Shown piece by piece: positions 1-5,520 of a stretch of 6,967 nt of DNA (positions are counted from its first letter, which is position 1; every line of letters starts with the position of its first letter). The position numbers were made by a program, and so were the translations under genes. Location of the stretch: positions 1 through 6,967 of the forward strand of contig RFIM01000307.1 in the NCBI GenBank assembly GCA_003695215.1, written 5' to 3'. Under the pieces are notes generated by a model. It made no database searches. It saw nothing but the letters and a program-made list of their open reading frames with translations, and was not told the DNA's origin. Source of the stretch: Chloroflexota bacterium (GTDB lineage: Bacteria > Chloroflexota > Anaerolineae > Aggregatilineales > UBA2796).

Positions 1-584
1 CGCTCTTCGGCGTTCTCGGCACGGCGCAGCTTACGGCGCGCCTCGTGGCGCTGTTTTTTATCGAGACTCTCAAGATAGCCTTCGAAGGTATCGGGCAGCT
101 GGATGACAGGACAGACTTCTTGCGGGCGGAGCGTGACTTGGAAGCCGACGCGCTCTAGGGCAGCGGGTAAATCTACAAGGCTAGGCGATTGCCCATGCAC
201 GTTACACAGGTTGATGCGCGTGAAGGCATCGCTGTGGGCATGCAGATAAGCTGCTAGGCTACTACAGAAGGCCTCGCGCCGTGCCTGCGGCGCGATGATA
301 TCCAGATAGTCGGTCACGTCTACGCAGCCAATAGGGCGCAGCACGCGCTCTTCAGGGCGACGGGTATCGATGAACCATGGCGCAATACCGTGTAAGGCGC
401 CGTGCGCATCACGCCCGACCAGCACGAACAGTTCGCCGTGCGAATAAGCGCGCCACCAGGCGTCCTGCCATTCCCATGTCAAAAAGACCTCGTTGATGGC
501 GTTGTGCGCCAACAGCGCGTTCCATTCAGTGCGAATGGCGGCCAGTTGTTCAAGCGTTGTGAGCCGATCGATGCTCAGAGCCAA
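1..584 (-). CDS. CelD/BcsL-type GNAT acyltransferase, N-terminal part (C-terminus off the window)
   Basis: The minus strand is open from 584 to the window edge, giving 194 codons without a stop. What is seen: an N-terminal segment with W21-N22, the Trp-rich stretch FLTWEWQDAWW (34-44), a beta strand pair ELFVLVGRD..G.L.GIAPWF (51-71), and a basic helix SLDKKQRHEARRKLRR (173-188). This order (TWEW..WW, then lfvl..rd..g.l.giaP, then a K-K-x-R-H-x-x-R-R-K helix) is typical of the Acetyltransf_6 (BioF2-like) domain found in CelD/BcsL and FemAB-like proteins, which often act in polysaccharide or cell-envelope metabolism. The acetyl-CoA-binding half would lie beyond the left edge, so the substrate cannot be inferred. 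The TTG at 584-582 is chosen because GGAGA (595-591) sits 6 nt upstream and no in-frame ATG exists upstream. Its promoter faces that of the CydD-like gene. Confidence 0.82.
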   Translation of the reverse strand, partial: MALSIDRLTTLEQLAAIRTEWNALLAHNAINEVFLTWEWQDAWWRAYSHGELFVLVGRDAHGALHGIAPWFIDTRRPEERVLRPIGCVDVTDYLDIIAPQARREAFCSSLAAYLHAHSDAFTRINLCNVHGQSPSLVDLPAALERVGFQVTLRPQEVCPVIQLPDTFEGYLESLDKKQRHEARRKLRRAENAEE

Positions 585-590
585 TGCATT

Positions 591-595
591 TCTCC
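591..595 (-). promoter_or_regulatory. Ribosome binding site deciding the TTG start of the GNAT gene
   Basis: GGAGA lies 6 nt upstream of TTG 584-582. An ATG at 589-587 lies between them, but in its frame it reads ATG CAT TGG CTC and then TGA, and it is too close to the Shine-Dalgarno sequence. The TTG is therefore the more credible start of the long frame. Confidence 0.6.
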
Positions 596-661
596 GAAAG
601 GCTGAATTCAATCGCAGATCGTACCCATTAGAGCACCTTTTTGCCCACTTTTATTACTTTT

Positions 662-671
662 GCGCTAAACT
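662..671 (+). promoter_or_regulatory. Putative -10 element (GCGCTAAACT) for the CydD-like gene
   Basis: TAAACT (666-671) ends 33 nt before the ATG at 705. The same GCGCTA-N-M-M-T pattern lies 41 nt before gcvH and 29 nt before the sarcosine oxidase gene. The -35 is poor, so this is a positional and pattern argument only. Confidence 0.3.
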
Positions 672-704
672 TGGCTCATCTGATGGCCACTTAGCTGAAG
701 ATGT

Positions 705-2444
705 ATGCTCAAAGAGAAGCGCCTGTTTGCCTTCATGAAGGATCAGCGCCCGCTGCTGATGCTCCATCTGAGCGGCGCTGTGTTGAACGCCATTGCCCTT
801 GTGCTGTGGGCAATCGCGCTGGCCGATTCGATCCATCGCTTGTTCTTTCTAGAGCAGCGACTTGAACAAATCGGCGATCTGCTGCTCATCCTGCTCATCC
901 TGACGCTCTTGCGCGCCGCGCTGACTTACTTCACTGAGCTAACAGCCCACGAGATCGGCGAGCGCATCAAGCACGATCTGCGCCTGCGCCTGACTGAGCA
1001 TTTACTCCAGCTCGGGCCGAGTTACACGCAAAAAGAGCGCAGCGGCGAGCTTGCCAATGCGCTCAGTCAGGCGCCTGAGGATATCGCGATCATCTTCAGC
1101 CAATATTTGCCCGCGCTGTTCCTAGCTGCCCTTGTGCCCTTGATCATCCTGCTCTTCGTCTTCCCGATTGACCTGCTCAGCGGCATTGTCATGCTGATCA
1201 CAGCGCCGCTCATCCCGTTTTTCATGATCCTGATCGGCGGCATTGCAGGGCATTGGGCGCGCAAGCAATATGCCGTCCTGAGCTTGATGAGCGCGCATTT
1301 CCTAGATGTGCTACAAGGGCTGACCACGCTCAAACTCTTCAACCGCGAAGACGCGCAAACCGAGACTATTCGCGCCATCACTGATCGCTTTCGGCGCACC
1401 ACGCTGAGCGTAGTGCGGATCGCCTTTCTCTCGTCACTGGCCCTTGAATTCCTGGCGACCATCAGCATCGCCGTGATCGCAGTCGAGATCGGCATTCGCC
1501 TGCTTTACGGCTTCATCAGCTTTGAGGCAGCGCTGTTCGTGCTGATCATCGCGCCTGAGTTTTACATGCCCTTGCGCACGCTCGGCGCGCGCTTCCATGC
1601 AGGCACGAACGGCGCTGCAGCGGCAAAGCGTGTCTTCGCCATTTTAGATGCGCAGCCGCAGGCGCATAGCGCCATTGAAGCAGCGCCAAGCCTGCCGAAC
1701 TACAACATTCGTTTTGAGCGCGTCAGCTACCAATATGGCGATCGGCCTGCGCTACAAGAAGTGAGCTTCGAGATACCGCACGGCAAGCAGACGGCGTTGA
1801 TTGGGCATAGCGGCGCGGGCAAAAGCACTGTGGCATCGCTTCTGCTCGGCTTCATCGCGCCAAGCGCAGGCACAATCACTGTTGGCGGCGTGCCGCTGCA
1901 GCAGCTGCCGCTGAGTTGGTGGCGCGATCAGGTGGCGTGGTTACCACAGAAGCCATATCTGTTCAATGGCAGCGTCTTGGAGAACATTCGCCATGCCAAA
2001 CCTGAGGCGACACACGAGGAAGTCTACGCGGCGGCGCAAGCGGCAGCGGCACACGCGTTCATCTTGAGCTTGCCCGAAGGCTACCAGACTCAGCTGGGCG
2101 AGCGCGGCGCGCGCCTGAGCGGCGGTCAGTTGCAGCGGATCGCTTTGGCGCGCGCCTTCCTGAAAAATGCGCCTGTGATCGTGCTGGACGAGGCGACCGC
2201 GAATCTTGACGCAGAGACAGAGCAGCAGATCGCTGAAGCGCTCAAGCGCCTGTGTGCAGGGCGCACTACGCTGATCATCGCGCATCGGCTTGGGACGGTT
2301 GCGCAAGCGGATCAGATCGTGGTGCTGAGCGGCGGCCGTGTGGTGGAGAGCGGCGCGCCACAGGCGCTCTTGCAGCGCGATGGCGCCTACCGCGCTTTGG
2401 TCATGGCGGCAAGCGCGCCTTTGCCACAGGTAGCGGGCAAATAG
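705..2444 (+). CDS. cydD: CydD-type ABC exporter, fused permease and ATPase (thiol/heme-type half-transporter)
   Basis: This 579-residue half-transporter has the size and order of CydD: a six-helix transmembrane domain (about 18-300) and a C-terminal nucleotide-binding domain (about 335-565). Family-typical transmembrane text includes APLIPFFMILIGG (167-179), HFLDVLQGLTTLKLF (198-212), FLSSLALEFLATISIA (241-256) and APEFYMPLRTLG (283-294). The ATPase is intact: Walker A GHSGAGKST (367-375), Q-loop Q415, signature LSGGQ (471-475), Walker B VIVLDE (491-496) with catalytic E496, D-loop NLD and H-loop H527. In the known family, CydD pairs with CydC in the inner membrane to export cysteine/glutathione to the periplasm and support cytochrome bd assembly. 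No cydC, cydA or cydB adjoins it, so it either finds CydC elsewhere or works as a homodimer with another substrate. ATG 705 fits the family N-terminus, but its Shine-Dalgarno (GAAG, 697-700) is weak and close; ATG 735 is the alternative. Family assignment is firm, subunit and substrate less so. Confidence 0.85.
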   Translation: MLKEKRLFAFMKDQRPLLMLHLSGAVLNAIALVLWAIALADSIHRLFFLEQRLEQIGDLLLILLILTLLRAALTYFTELTAHEIGERIKHDLRLRLTEHLLQLGPSYTQKERSGELANALSQAPEDIAIIFSQYLPALFLAALVPLIILLFVFPIDLLSGIVMLITAPLIPFFMILIGGIAGHWARKQYAVLSLMSAHFLDVLQGLTTLKLFNREDAQTETIRAITDRFRRTTLSVVRIAFLSSLALEFLATISIAVIAVEIGIRLLYGFISFEAALFVLIIAPEFYMPLRTLGARFHAGTNGAAAAKRVFAILDAQPQAHSAIEAAPSLPNYNIRFERVSYQYGDRPALQEVSFEIPHGKQTALIGHSGAGKSTVASLLLGFIAPSAGTITVGGVPLQQLPLSWWRDQVAWLPQKPYLFNGSVLENIRHAKPEATHEEVYAAAQAAAAHAFILSLPEGYQTQLGERGARLSGGQLQRIALARAFLKNAPVIVLDEATANLDAETEQQIAEALKRLCAGRTTLIIAHRLGTVAQADQIVVLSGGRVVESGAPQALLQRDGAYRALVMAASAPLPQVAGK

Positions 2445-2460
2445 CATCTTCGCCGCGCTT

Positions 2461-2470
2461 GCGCTAGAAT
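2461..2470 (+). promoter_or_regulatory. Putative -10 element (GCGCTAGAAT) for gcvH and the following gene
   Basis: TAGAAT (2465-2470) matches TATAAT at 5 of 6 positions and is preceded by TTGCGC. It lies in the 67 bp gap after the CydD-like gene, 41 nt before the gcvH ATG. No recognisable -35 sits 16-18 nt upstream. It suggests gcvH has its own promoter; no hairpin terminator for the upstream gene is seen in the gap. Confidence 0.4.
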
Positions 2471-2495
2471 GTCTGCATCGTTTCATTCATACATC

Positions 2496-2501
2496 AGGAG
2501 A
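2496..2501 (+). promoter_or_regulatory. Ribosome binding site of gcvH
   Basis: AGGAGA lies 10 nt before ATG 2512. It is a strong Shine-Dalgarno with slightly long spacing, and supports this start. Confidence 0.65.
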
Positions 2502-2511
2502 ACAGCTCTTC

Positions 2512-2907
2512 ATGGCACAATGGAAGACGCCCGACGATTGCCGCTACACCAAGTCGGATGAATGGGTGCGCCTTGAAGGCGCCGAAGCGCTCGTCGGCAT
2601 CACGGACTATGCCCAAAGCTCGCTCTCAGATATCGTCTTCATCGAGCTGCCCAGCGTCGGCGCGAGGCTCAAGGCAGGCGAGCGCTTTGGCACAGTTGAG
2701 AGCGTGAAAGCCGCTGCTGACCTGAACATGCCGATCAGCGGCGAGATCATTGCCGTCAACAGCGCGCTGAGCGACGCGCCCGAGAAGATCAATAACGATC
2801 CTTTTGGCGAAGCCTGGCTGATTCGTATCAAGCCTAGCGATCTGGCCGAGCTGGACGCGCTCATGGACGCTGAGGCATACCTGAAATATTGCGAGGAACG
2901 CGGCTAG
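2512..2907 (+). CDS. gcvH: Glycine cleavage system H protein (lipoyl carrier)
   Basis: At 131 residues this is a normal-length H protein. It carries the aminomethyl group of glycine on a lipoyl-lysine between GcvP (decarboxylase), GcvT (aminomethyltransferase) and the dihydrolipoamide dehydrogenase in the cytoplasm. Visible family signatures are GITDYAQSSLSDIVFIELPSVG (29-50), the lipoylation hairpin FGTVESVKAAADLNMPISGE (59-78) with K66 as lipoyl acceptor, the VN..L segment (82-87), and NNDPFGEAWLIRI (95-107). Small departures: the usual His in the N-terminal H-E-W motif is Asp here (SDEW, 15-18), and the common Ser-Asp-Leu-Tyr after the lipoyl lysine reads A-A-D-L-N. No gcvT, gcvP or lpd is adjacent. 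The following solute-binding protein gene overlaps its stop codon, so the two are probably translationally coupled. The protein may serve a complex encoded elsewhere or act in lipoate relay; the identification itself is secure. Confidence 0.95.
   Translation: MAQWKTPDDCRYTKSDEWVRLEGAEALVGITDYAQSSLSDIVFIELPSVGARLKAGERFGTVESVKAAADLNMPISGEIIAVNSALSDAPEKINNDPFGEAWLIRIKPSDLAELDALMDAEAYLKYCEERG
2893..2898 (+). promoter_or_regulatory. Ribosome binding site inside gcvH that decides a GTG start
   Basis: GAGGAA within the last codons of gcvH is 8 nt before GTG 2907-2909. A TTG at 2889 is in the same frame and would add six residues, but it has no such site in front. The GTG overlaps the gcvH stop by one base (TAGTG). 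Confidence 0.7.
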
Positions 2908-4217
2908 TGATCGCGCGCCACGCGCAGGCGATCCTCTGTGCGCTTGGGCTTTACGCGCTGACCGCTTGTGCCGCGCCACAAGCCTTTGCGCACAGTCCAA
3001 GCACAACAGCCACATTTGCAGCGGCGCAAGTGCCTACGCCAACGCCGAGCCTTACGCCAACGCCTGCGCCGCCTGCCATCAATGTTTGGTTCCCTGCGCT
3101 GTTCGCCTATGAAGCTGAGCTGTTCACAGCCCAGCATTTCAGCGAGCTGCTGCAGGAGTACACGCGCCAAACTGGTCAGGTCGTCAATTTGCGTCTGCGG
3201 CGCGCCGATGGCCTAGGCGGCATTTTTGAGACGCTCAGCAGCGCAGCGCAAGTGGCGCCGAGCGTCTTGCCTGATCTCGCCCTGCTGCGCGCTCGCGACT
3301 TGCCGCGGGCCGCTGCAGCAAAGCTGATCGTGCCGATCGGCGTCGAGCTTCTGCCTCAAGAAGCTTACTTTGCCACGGCGCTCAATTTAGCGCGCTATGA
3401 CGGCGACTTCTACGGCATTCCCTACCTCTTGGAACTGCAGCATGCCGTCTATCGTGGCGAAGCGCCGCCGCCGCTAGCTTGGCAAACTCTGATCAGCCGC
3501 CAACTGCCCTACCTGTTTCCTGCCAAAGTATCCTATGGCGCTAACAGCACGCTGCTCAGCCATTATGCAACGCTTGGCGGACAGTTCAGCGACCAGAATG
3601 GCGATCCGCTGCTGGATTATGATCCGCTGCTGACTGTGCTGAATGTATACGCCGAAGCGCGCGCGGCAGGCAGTCTGCCCGCTGAGGTGCTTGATTACGC
3701 CGAGCCGATGCAATACTGGGCAACCTTCACTGCAGGCAAAAACGTGCTGGTGCAAGTGGACTCGACTTTTTTCTTACGTCAGCGCGCTGCGAGCGAGCCC
3801 GCTGAGGCATCGGCCTGGCAATTCAGCCCACTGCCGCAAATTTCCAGTGAAAAGCCGCCGCTTAGCATGGTTGATGGCTGGCTTTGGACGCTCACAACAG
3901 CTGACCCTGAGCGCCAAAAGCGTGCGCTAGCGCTGATCGAGTGGCTGCAGGCGCCGAAGCGCTTCGCCGAGTTCAGTCAGCGCGTCGGCCTCTTGCCTGC
4001 ACAGCGCGCTGCGCTGAGCGCGTGGTCAGAGCCTGATTACGCCGCCTTTGCGGCCACGCTGCTCGACCGCAACTTGGCGCCGCTGCCTGATTTGGTCAAC
4101 AGCACAGTTGCCGAAGCGCTGCAGGAGAGCTTCGCACGTTTGCTGAAAGGCGAGTTGAGCAGCGAGGCTGCCGCCAATGCAGCTCTGGATCGCGTCCGTG
4201 TGGCGCGTGGGCGCTAG
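2907..4217 (+). CDS. Extracellular solute-binding lipoprotein of an ABC importer (family 1-like)
   Basis: From GTG 2907 the product is 436 residues. It begins with a short n-region (R4, H5), a hydrophobic core and the lipobox L18-T-A-C21, so C21 is the likely lipidated residue anchoring it outside the cytoplasmic membrane. A Thr-Pro-rich linker (43-56, PTPTPSLTPTPAPP) leads to the folded domain, which starts with INVWFP (58-63), a typical first strand of family 1 solute-binding proteins. Further family-like points are a PDLALLRA segment, the DGDFYGIPYLLELQ stretch resembling the D-G-x-x-Y-G-I-P motif, and a C-terminal helical part with residues like those after the A-x-x-F motif. Ligands of this family include sugars, oligosaccharides and polyamines; the sequence does not tell which. 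No permease or ATPase partner is in the window: the upstream CydD-like protein is an exporter. It follows gcvH with a one-base overlap, and its stop shares CTAG with the convergent MFS gene. Class confident, ligand unknown. Confidence 0.8.
   Translation: MIARHAQAILCALGLYALTACAAPQAFAHSPSTTATFAAAQVPTPTPSLTPTPAPPAINVWFPALFAYEAELFTAQHFSELLQEYTRQTGQVVNLRLRRADGLGGIFETLSSAAQVAPSVLPDLALLRARDLPRAAAAKLIVPIGVELLPQEAYFATALNLARYDGDFYGIPYLLELQHAVYRGEAPPPLAWQTLISRQLPYLFPAKVSYGANSTLLSHYATLGGQFSDQNGDPLLDYDPLLTVLNVYAEARAAGSLPAEVLDYAEPMQYWATFTAGKNVLVQVDSTFFLRQRAASEPAEASAWQFSPLPQISSEKPPLSMVDGWLWTLTTADPERQKRALALIEWLQAPKRFAEFSQRVGLLPAQRAALSAWSEPDYAAFAATLLDRNLAPLPDLVNSTVAEALQESFARLLKGELSSEAAANAALDRVRVARGR
3035..3064 (+). 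repeat. Tandem-spaced 12-bp direct repeat in the Thr-Pro linker
   Basis: TACGCCAACGCC occurs at 3035-3046 and again at 3053-3064, an 18 bp period equal to six codons. It encodes the repeated L/P-T-P-T-P text of the lipoprotein linker. Linkers of this type commonly vary in length between relatives, consistent with slippage or duplication. Confidence 0.6.
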
Positions 4218-4225
4218 GCAAGCGC
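4211..4225. other. Shared CTAG stop codons and small inverted repeat at the convergent gene ends
   Basis: The plus-strand gene ends with TAG at 4215-4217 and the minus-strand gene with TAG at 4216-4214. Both stops are read from the palindrome CTAG (4214-4217), giving a 4 bp tail-to-tail overlap. The overlap lies within GCGCT-aggca-AGCGC (4211-4225), a 5 bp G+C stem with a 5 nt loop. No T-tract follows on either strand, so this is not a good intrinsic terminator. Confidence 0.7.
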
Positions 4226-5401
4226 AGGCCTCTGACGGCGCACGGCGCGGTTGGCGATCCAGATCAGGCTTAGCGCGCCAATTTGGAAGAGCAGCACGGC
4301 GCCGAGCGCACTCTGGATGCCGATTTGATCGGCCAGATTGCCCAGAAGCTGCGGCGCCAACAACACAGCCGCGCTGACGCTCAAGCCAATGCGCGCATTG
4401 GCGATGTCCACCTGGGCTGCAGCGATGCCTAGCGCCAACGAAACGCCTTGTGGGAACAAGTTCGCTGTGCCTAAGCCTGCGATGAACAGCCCTAGCACAT
4501 TCAAGAACGGCAGGGGCGCCAGCCACAGCAGCAAAAAGCCGACAATAGCCAGGTACATTGCTGCCATCAGCAACGTCGTATTGCGATAGCGCCGAGTCAG
4601 GCGGCTGCCGATGATGCGGCCGACTAGCATGGCGATGAAGAAGAAGGTCATCAGTGTAGAAGCAGCCGTGCGCTCAAGACCGACGGCGCGCTCCAGGAAA
4701 TCAGCGCCCCAGTAGGCGATGCTCCACTCCATTGCGCCGATCAGGAACAGCGCAGCTGCATACGCCCAAAACAAGCGCGGCAAAGGTGCCTTACGTTTGT
4801 ACGTCGTCGGCTCAGCTGTTTGAGCAGGCATTGGCACGCGCACGCGCCGAAAGATCAGCCACAGGCACACGAAGTAAACGACGCAGACGTAGATCGCGGC
4901 GCGCCATCCGATGCCCAAGCGCTCAAAGCCGCCGACCAACAATGGCGCGCTCAAAGCCGCCAGACTCGCGCTCACGTTTAGCTCAGTTAGTGCGTAGGCA
5001 CGGCGCTCGCCATGCTGATCCGAGAGCGATGACTGGATGGCGTTCTGCAGAAACGTGCCTCCAAAGCCTGCTAAGACCATTCCGCCCAGGCTGAGCGGCA
5101 AGATGCCGCCATGGGCCAAGAGCAAATTGCCTATAGCGCCGCCCGCACCGCCGAGCCAGATCGCCGCTTTGCGCCCAAAACGCAAGACCAGCCGCGCACC
5201 AATGATGCCCGTCACCAAGCCGCCAACGGCTGGCGCGCTGAAGTGCAGGCTCGCCTCAGCGTAGCCGTAGCCGCTCTCGGCGCGGAAGAATGGCATGAGC
5301 GGCCCAATGACCGCTTGTAGGTAAGCCAAGTAGGCGATCAGAAAGTAGCCTTGCCATGTCAGGCTATCGCGCCGAAAAGGCGCCTCAGGCAATGGGCGCA
5401 T
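4214..5401 (-). CDS. MFS transporter, 12 transmembrane helices
   Basis: From ATG 5401-5399 the product is 395 residues, typical for a 12-helix major facilitator. Hydrophobic segments run through the protein, with a polar cytoplasmic loop between the two halves at about 186-208 (RVRVPMPAQ to KRKAP). A motif A-like stretch, GARLVLRFGRKA (68-79), follows helix 2, and an echo of it, GRIIGSRLTRRYRN (261-274), is in the second half, as expected of the internal duplication. Other marks are ELNVSASLAALSAPLLVGG (140-158) and GLGTANLFPQGVSLA (309-323). Substrate and direction cannot be read from sequence. It is divergent from the sarcosine-oxidase-like gene across a 119 bp region with repeated boxes, so uptake of an N-methylated amino acid, or export of a related compound, is a reasonable guess. 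An in-frame ATG at 5506 would extend it by 35 residues but runs through the promoter region; 5401 has GAGGAG 5 nt upstream and fits the family. Confidence 0.85.
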   Translation of the reverse strand: MRPLPEAPFRRDSLTWQGYFLIAYLAYLQAVIGPLMPFFRAESGYGYAEASLHFSAPAVGGLVTGIIGARLVLRFGRKAAIWLGGAGGAIGNLLLAHGGILPLSLGGMVLAGFGGTFLQNAIQSSLSDQHGERRAYALTELNVSASLAALSAPLLVGGFERLGIGWRAAIYVCVVYFVCLWLIFRRVRVPMPAQTAEPTTYKRKAPLPRLFWAYAAALFLIGAMEWSIAYWGADFLERAVGLERTAASTLMTFFFIAMLVGRIIGSRLTRRYRNTTLLMAAMYLAIVGFLLLWLAPLPFLNVLGLFIAGLGTANLFPQGVSLALGIAAAQVDIANARIGLSVSAAVLLAPQLLGNLADQIGIQSALGAVLLFQIGALSLIWIANRAVRRQRPALA

Positions 5402-5406
5402 GCAGT

Positions 5407-5412
5407 CTCCTC
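5407..5412 (-). promoter_or_regulatory. Ribosome binding site deciding the MFS gene start
   Basis: On the minus strand, GAGGAG is followed by 5 nt and then ATG at 5401-5399. This is the strongest Shine-Dalgarno in the window and argues against the upstream in-frame ATG at 5506. Confidence 0.75.
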
Positions 5413-5449
5413 GTCTTATGAATGCGGCGAGTATGCCATACAGATCGCT

Positions 5450-5477
5450 TGCCACAAAATGGCGGTCTATGCCACAA
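5450..5477 (+). repeat. Direct repeat TGCCACAA x2, candidate operator
   Basis: Two perfect 8-bp copies with starts 20 bp apart lie in the middle of the divergent intergenic region. The spacing places both on about the same DNA face. The protein that would bind is unknown. Confidence 0.45.
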
Positions 5478-5481
5478 TTGA

Positions 5482-5491
5482 GCGCTAGCAT
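5482..5491 (+). promoter_or_regulatory. Putative -10 element (GCGCTAGCAT) for the oxidase operon
   Basis: TAGCAT (5486-5491) ends 29 nt before ATG 5521 and is preceded by GCGC as in the two other candidate plus-strand promoters. A second TAGCAT at 5496-5501 is an alternative. No clear -35 is seen. Confidence 0.28.
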
Positions 5492-5520
5492 CGGATAGCA
5501 TCTCAACAGGCAACAGGCTT

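Larger units (their letters stand above)
585..704. promoter_or_regulatory. Divergent intergenic region between the GNAT and CydD-like genes
   Basis: This 120 bp gap is richer in A+T than its surroundings, notably around 627-672, and separates two divergently transcribed genes, so it must hold promoters for both. On the minus strand, TCTAAT (632-627) matches the -10 consensus at 5 of 6 positions and lies about 43 nt from the TTG start, but no good -35 is visible. On the plus strand, GCGCTAAACT (662-671) is a -10-like candidate with a weak TTGCCC at 641-646, 19 nt upstream. Between 672 and 689 there is an interrupted dyad, TGGC-t-CATC-t-GATG-GCCA, that could be an operator just downstream of the plus-strand -10. 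No small gene is convincing here. Confidence 0.5.
5402..5520. promoter_or_regulatory. Divergent control region between the MFS transporter and the oxidase operon
   Basis: These 119 bp carry start signals for both directions. TGCCACAA occurs at 5450-5457 and 5470-5477, starts 20 bp apart, about two helical turns; a partial copy TGCCATAC is at 5434-5441. The first copy is also the left arm of GCCA-caaaa-TGGC (5451-5463). Downstream, TAGCATC occurs at 5486-5492 and 5496-5502, and CAACAGG is doubled just before the oxidase ATG. On the minus strand, CATACT lies 16 nt after TTGTGG (the complement of the first box), so the box may overlap the MFS -35. This fits a regulator binding between the two genes; no regulator gene is in the window. 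Confidence 0.5.

Noticed and set aside
402..738. Short plus-strand frames (67 and 81 codons) over the left-hand gene and intergenic region
   Set aside because: They overlap the minus-strand acyltransferase, which has the coherent family motifs, and they have no convincing ribosome binding site or domain.
1067..1495. 142-codon minus-strand frame within the transporter gene
   Set aside because: It is antisense to the conserved CydD membrane domain, and its low-complexity Ser/Arg/Met composition is typical of a shadow.
1941..2486. 181-codon open frame on the minus strand
   Set aside because: It is antisense to the ATPase domain of the CydD-like gene, with no recognisable domain and biased composition.
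2889..2906. TTG start at 2889 for the solute-binding lipoprotein
   Set aside because: The GTG at 2907 has GAGGAA 8 nt upstream and the standard one-base overlap with the gcvH stop. The TTG lacks a site, although the lipobox would be intact either way.
4211..4225. Intrinsic bidirectional terminator
   Set aside because: The stem is only 5 bp and neither strand has a following T-tract.
4026..4526. 166-codon minus-strand frame across the convergent junction
   Set aside because: It overlaps the ends of two well-supported genes in other frames and shows no domain.
5402..5506. 35-residue N-terminal extension of the MFS protein from the ATG at 5506
   Set aside because: The extension covers the divergent promoter region and is not transporter-like, while the internal ATG at 5401 has a strong GAGGAG ribosome binding site.
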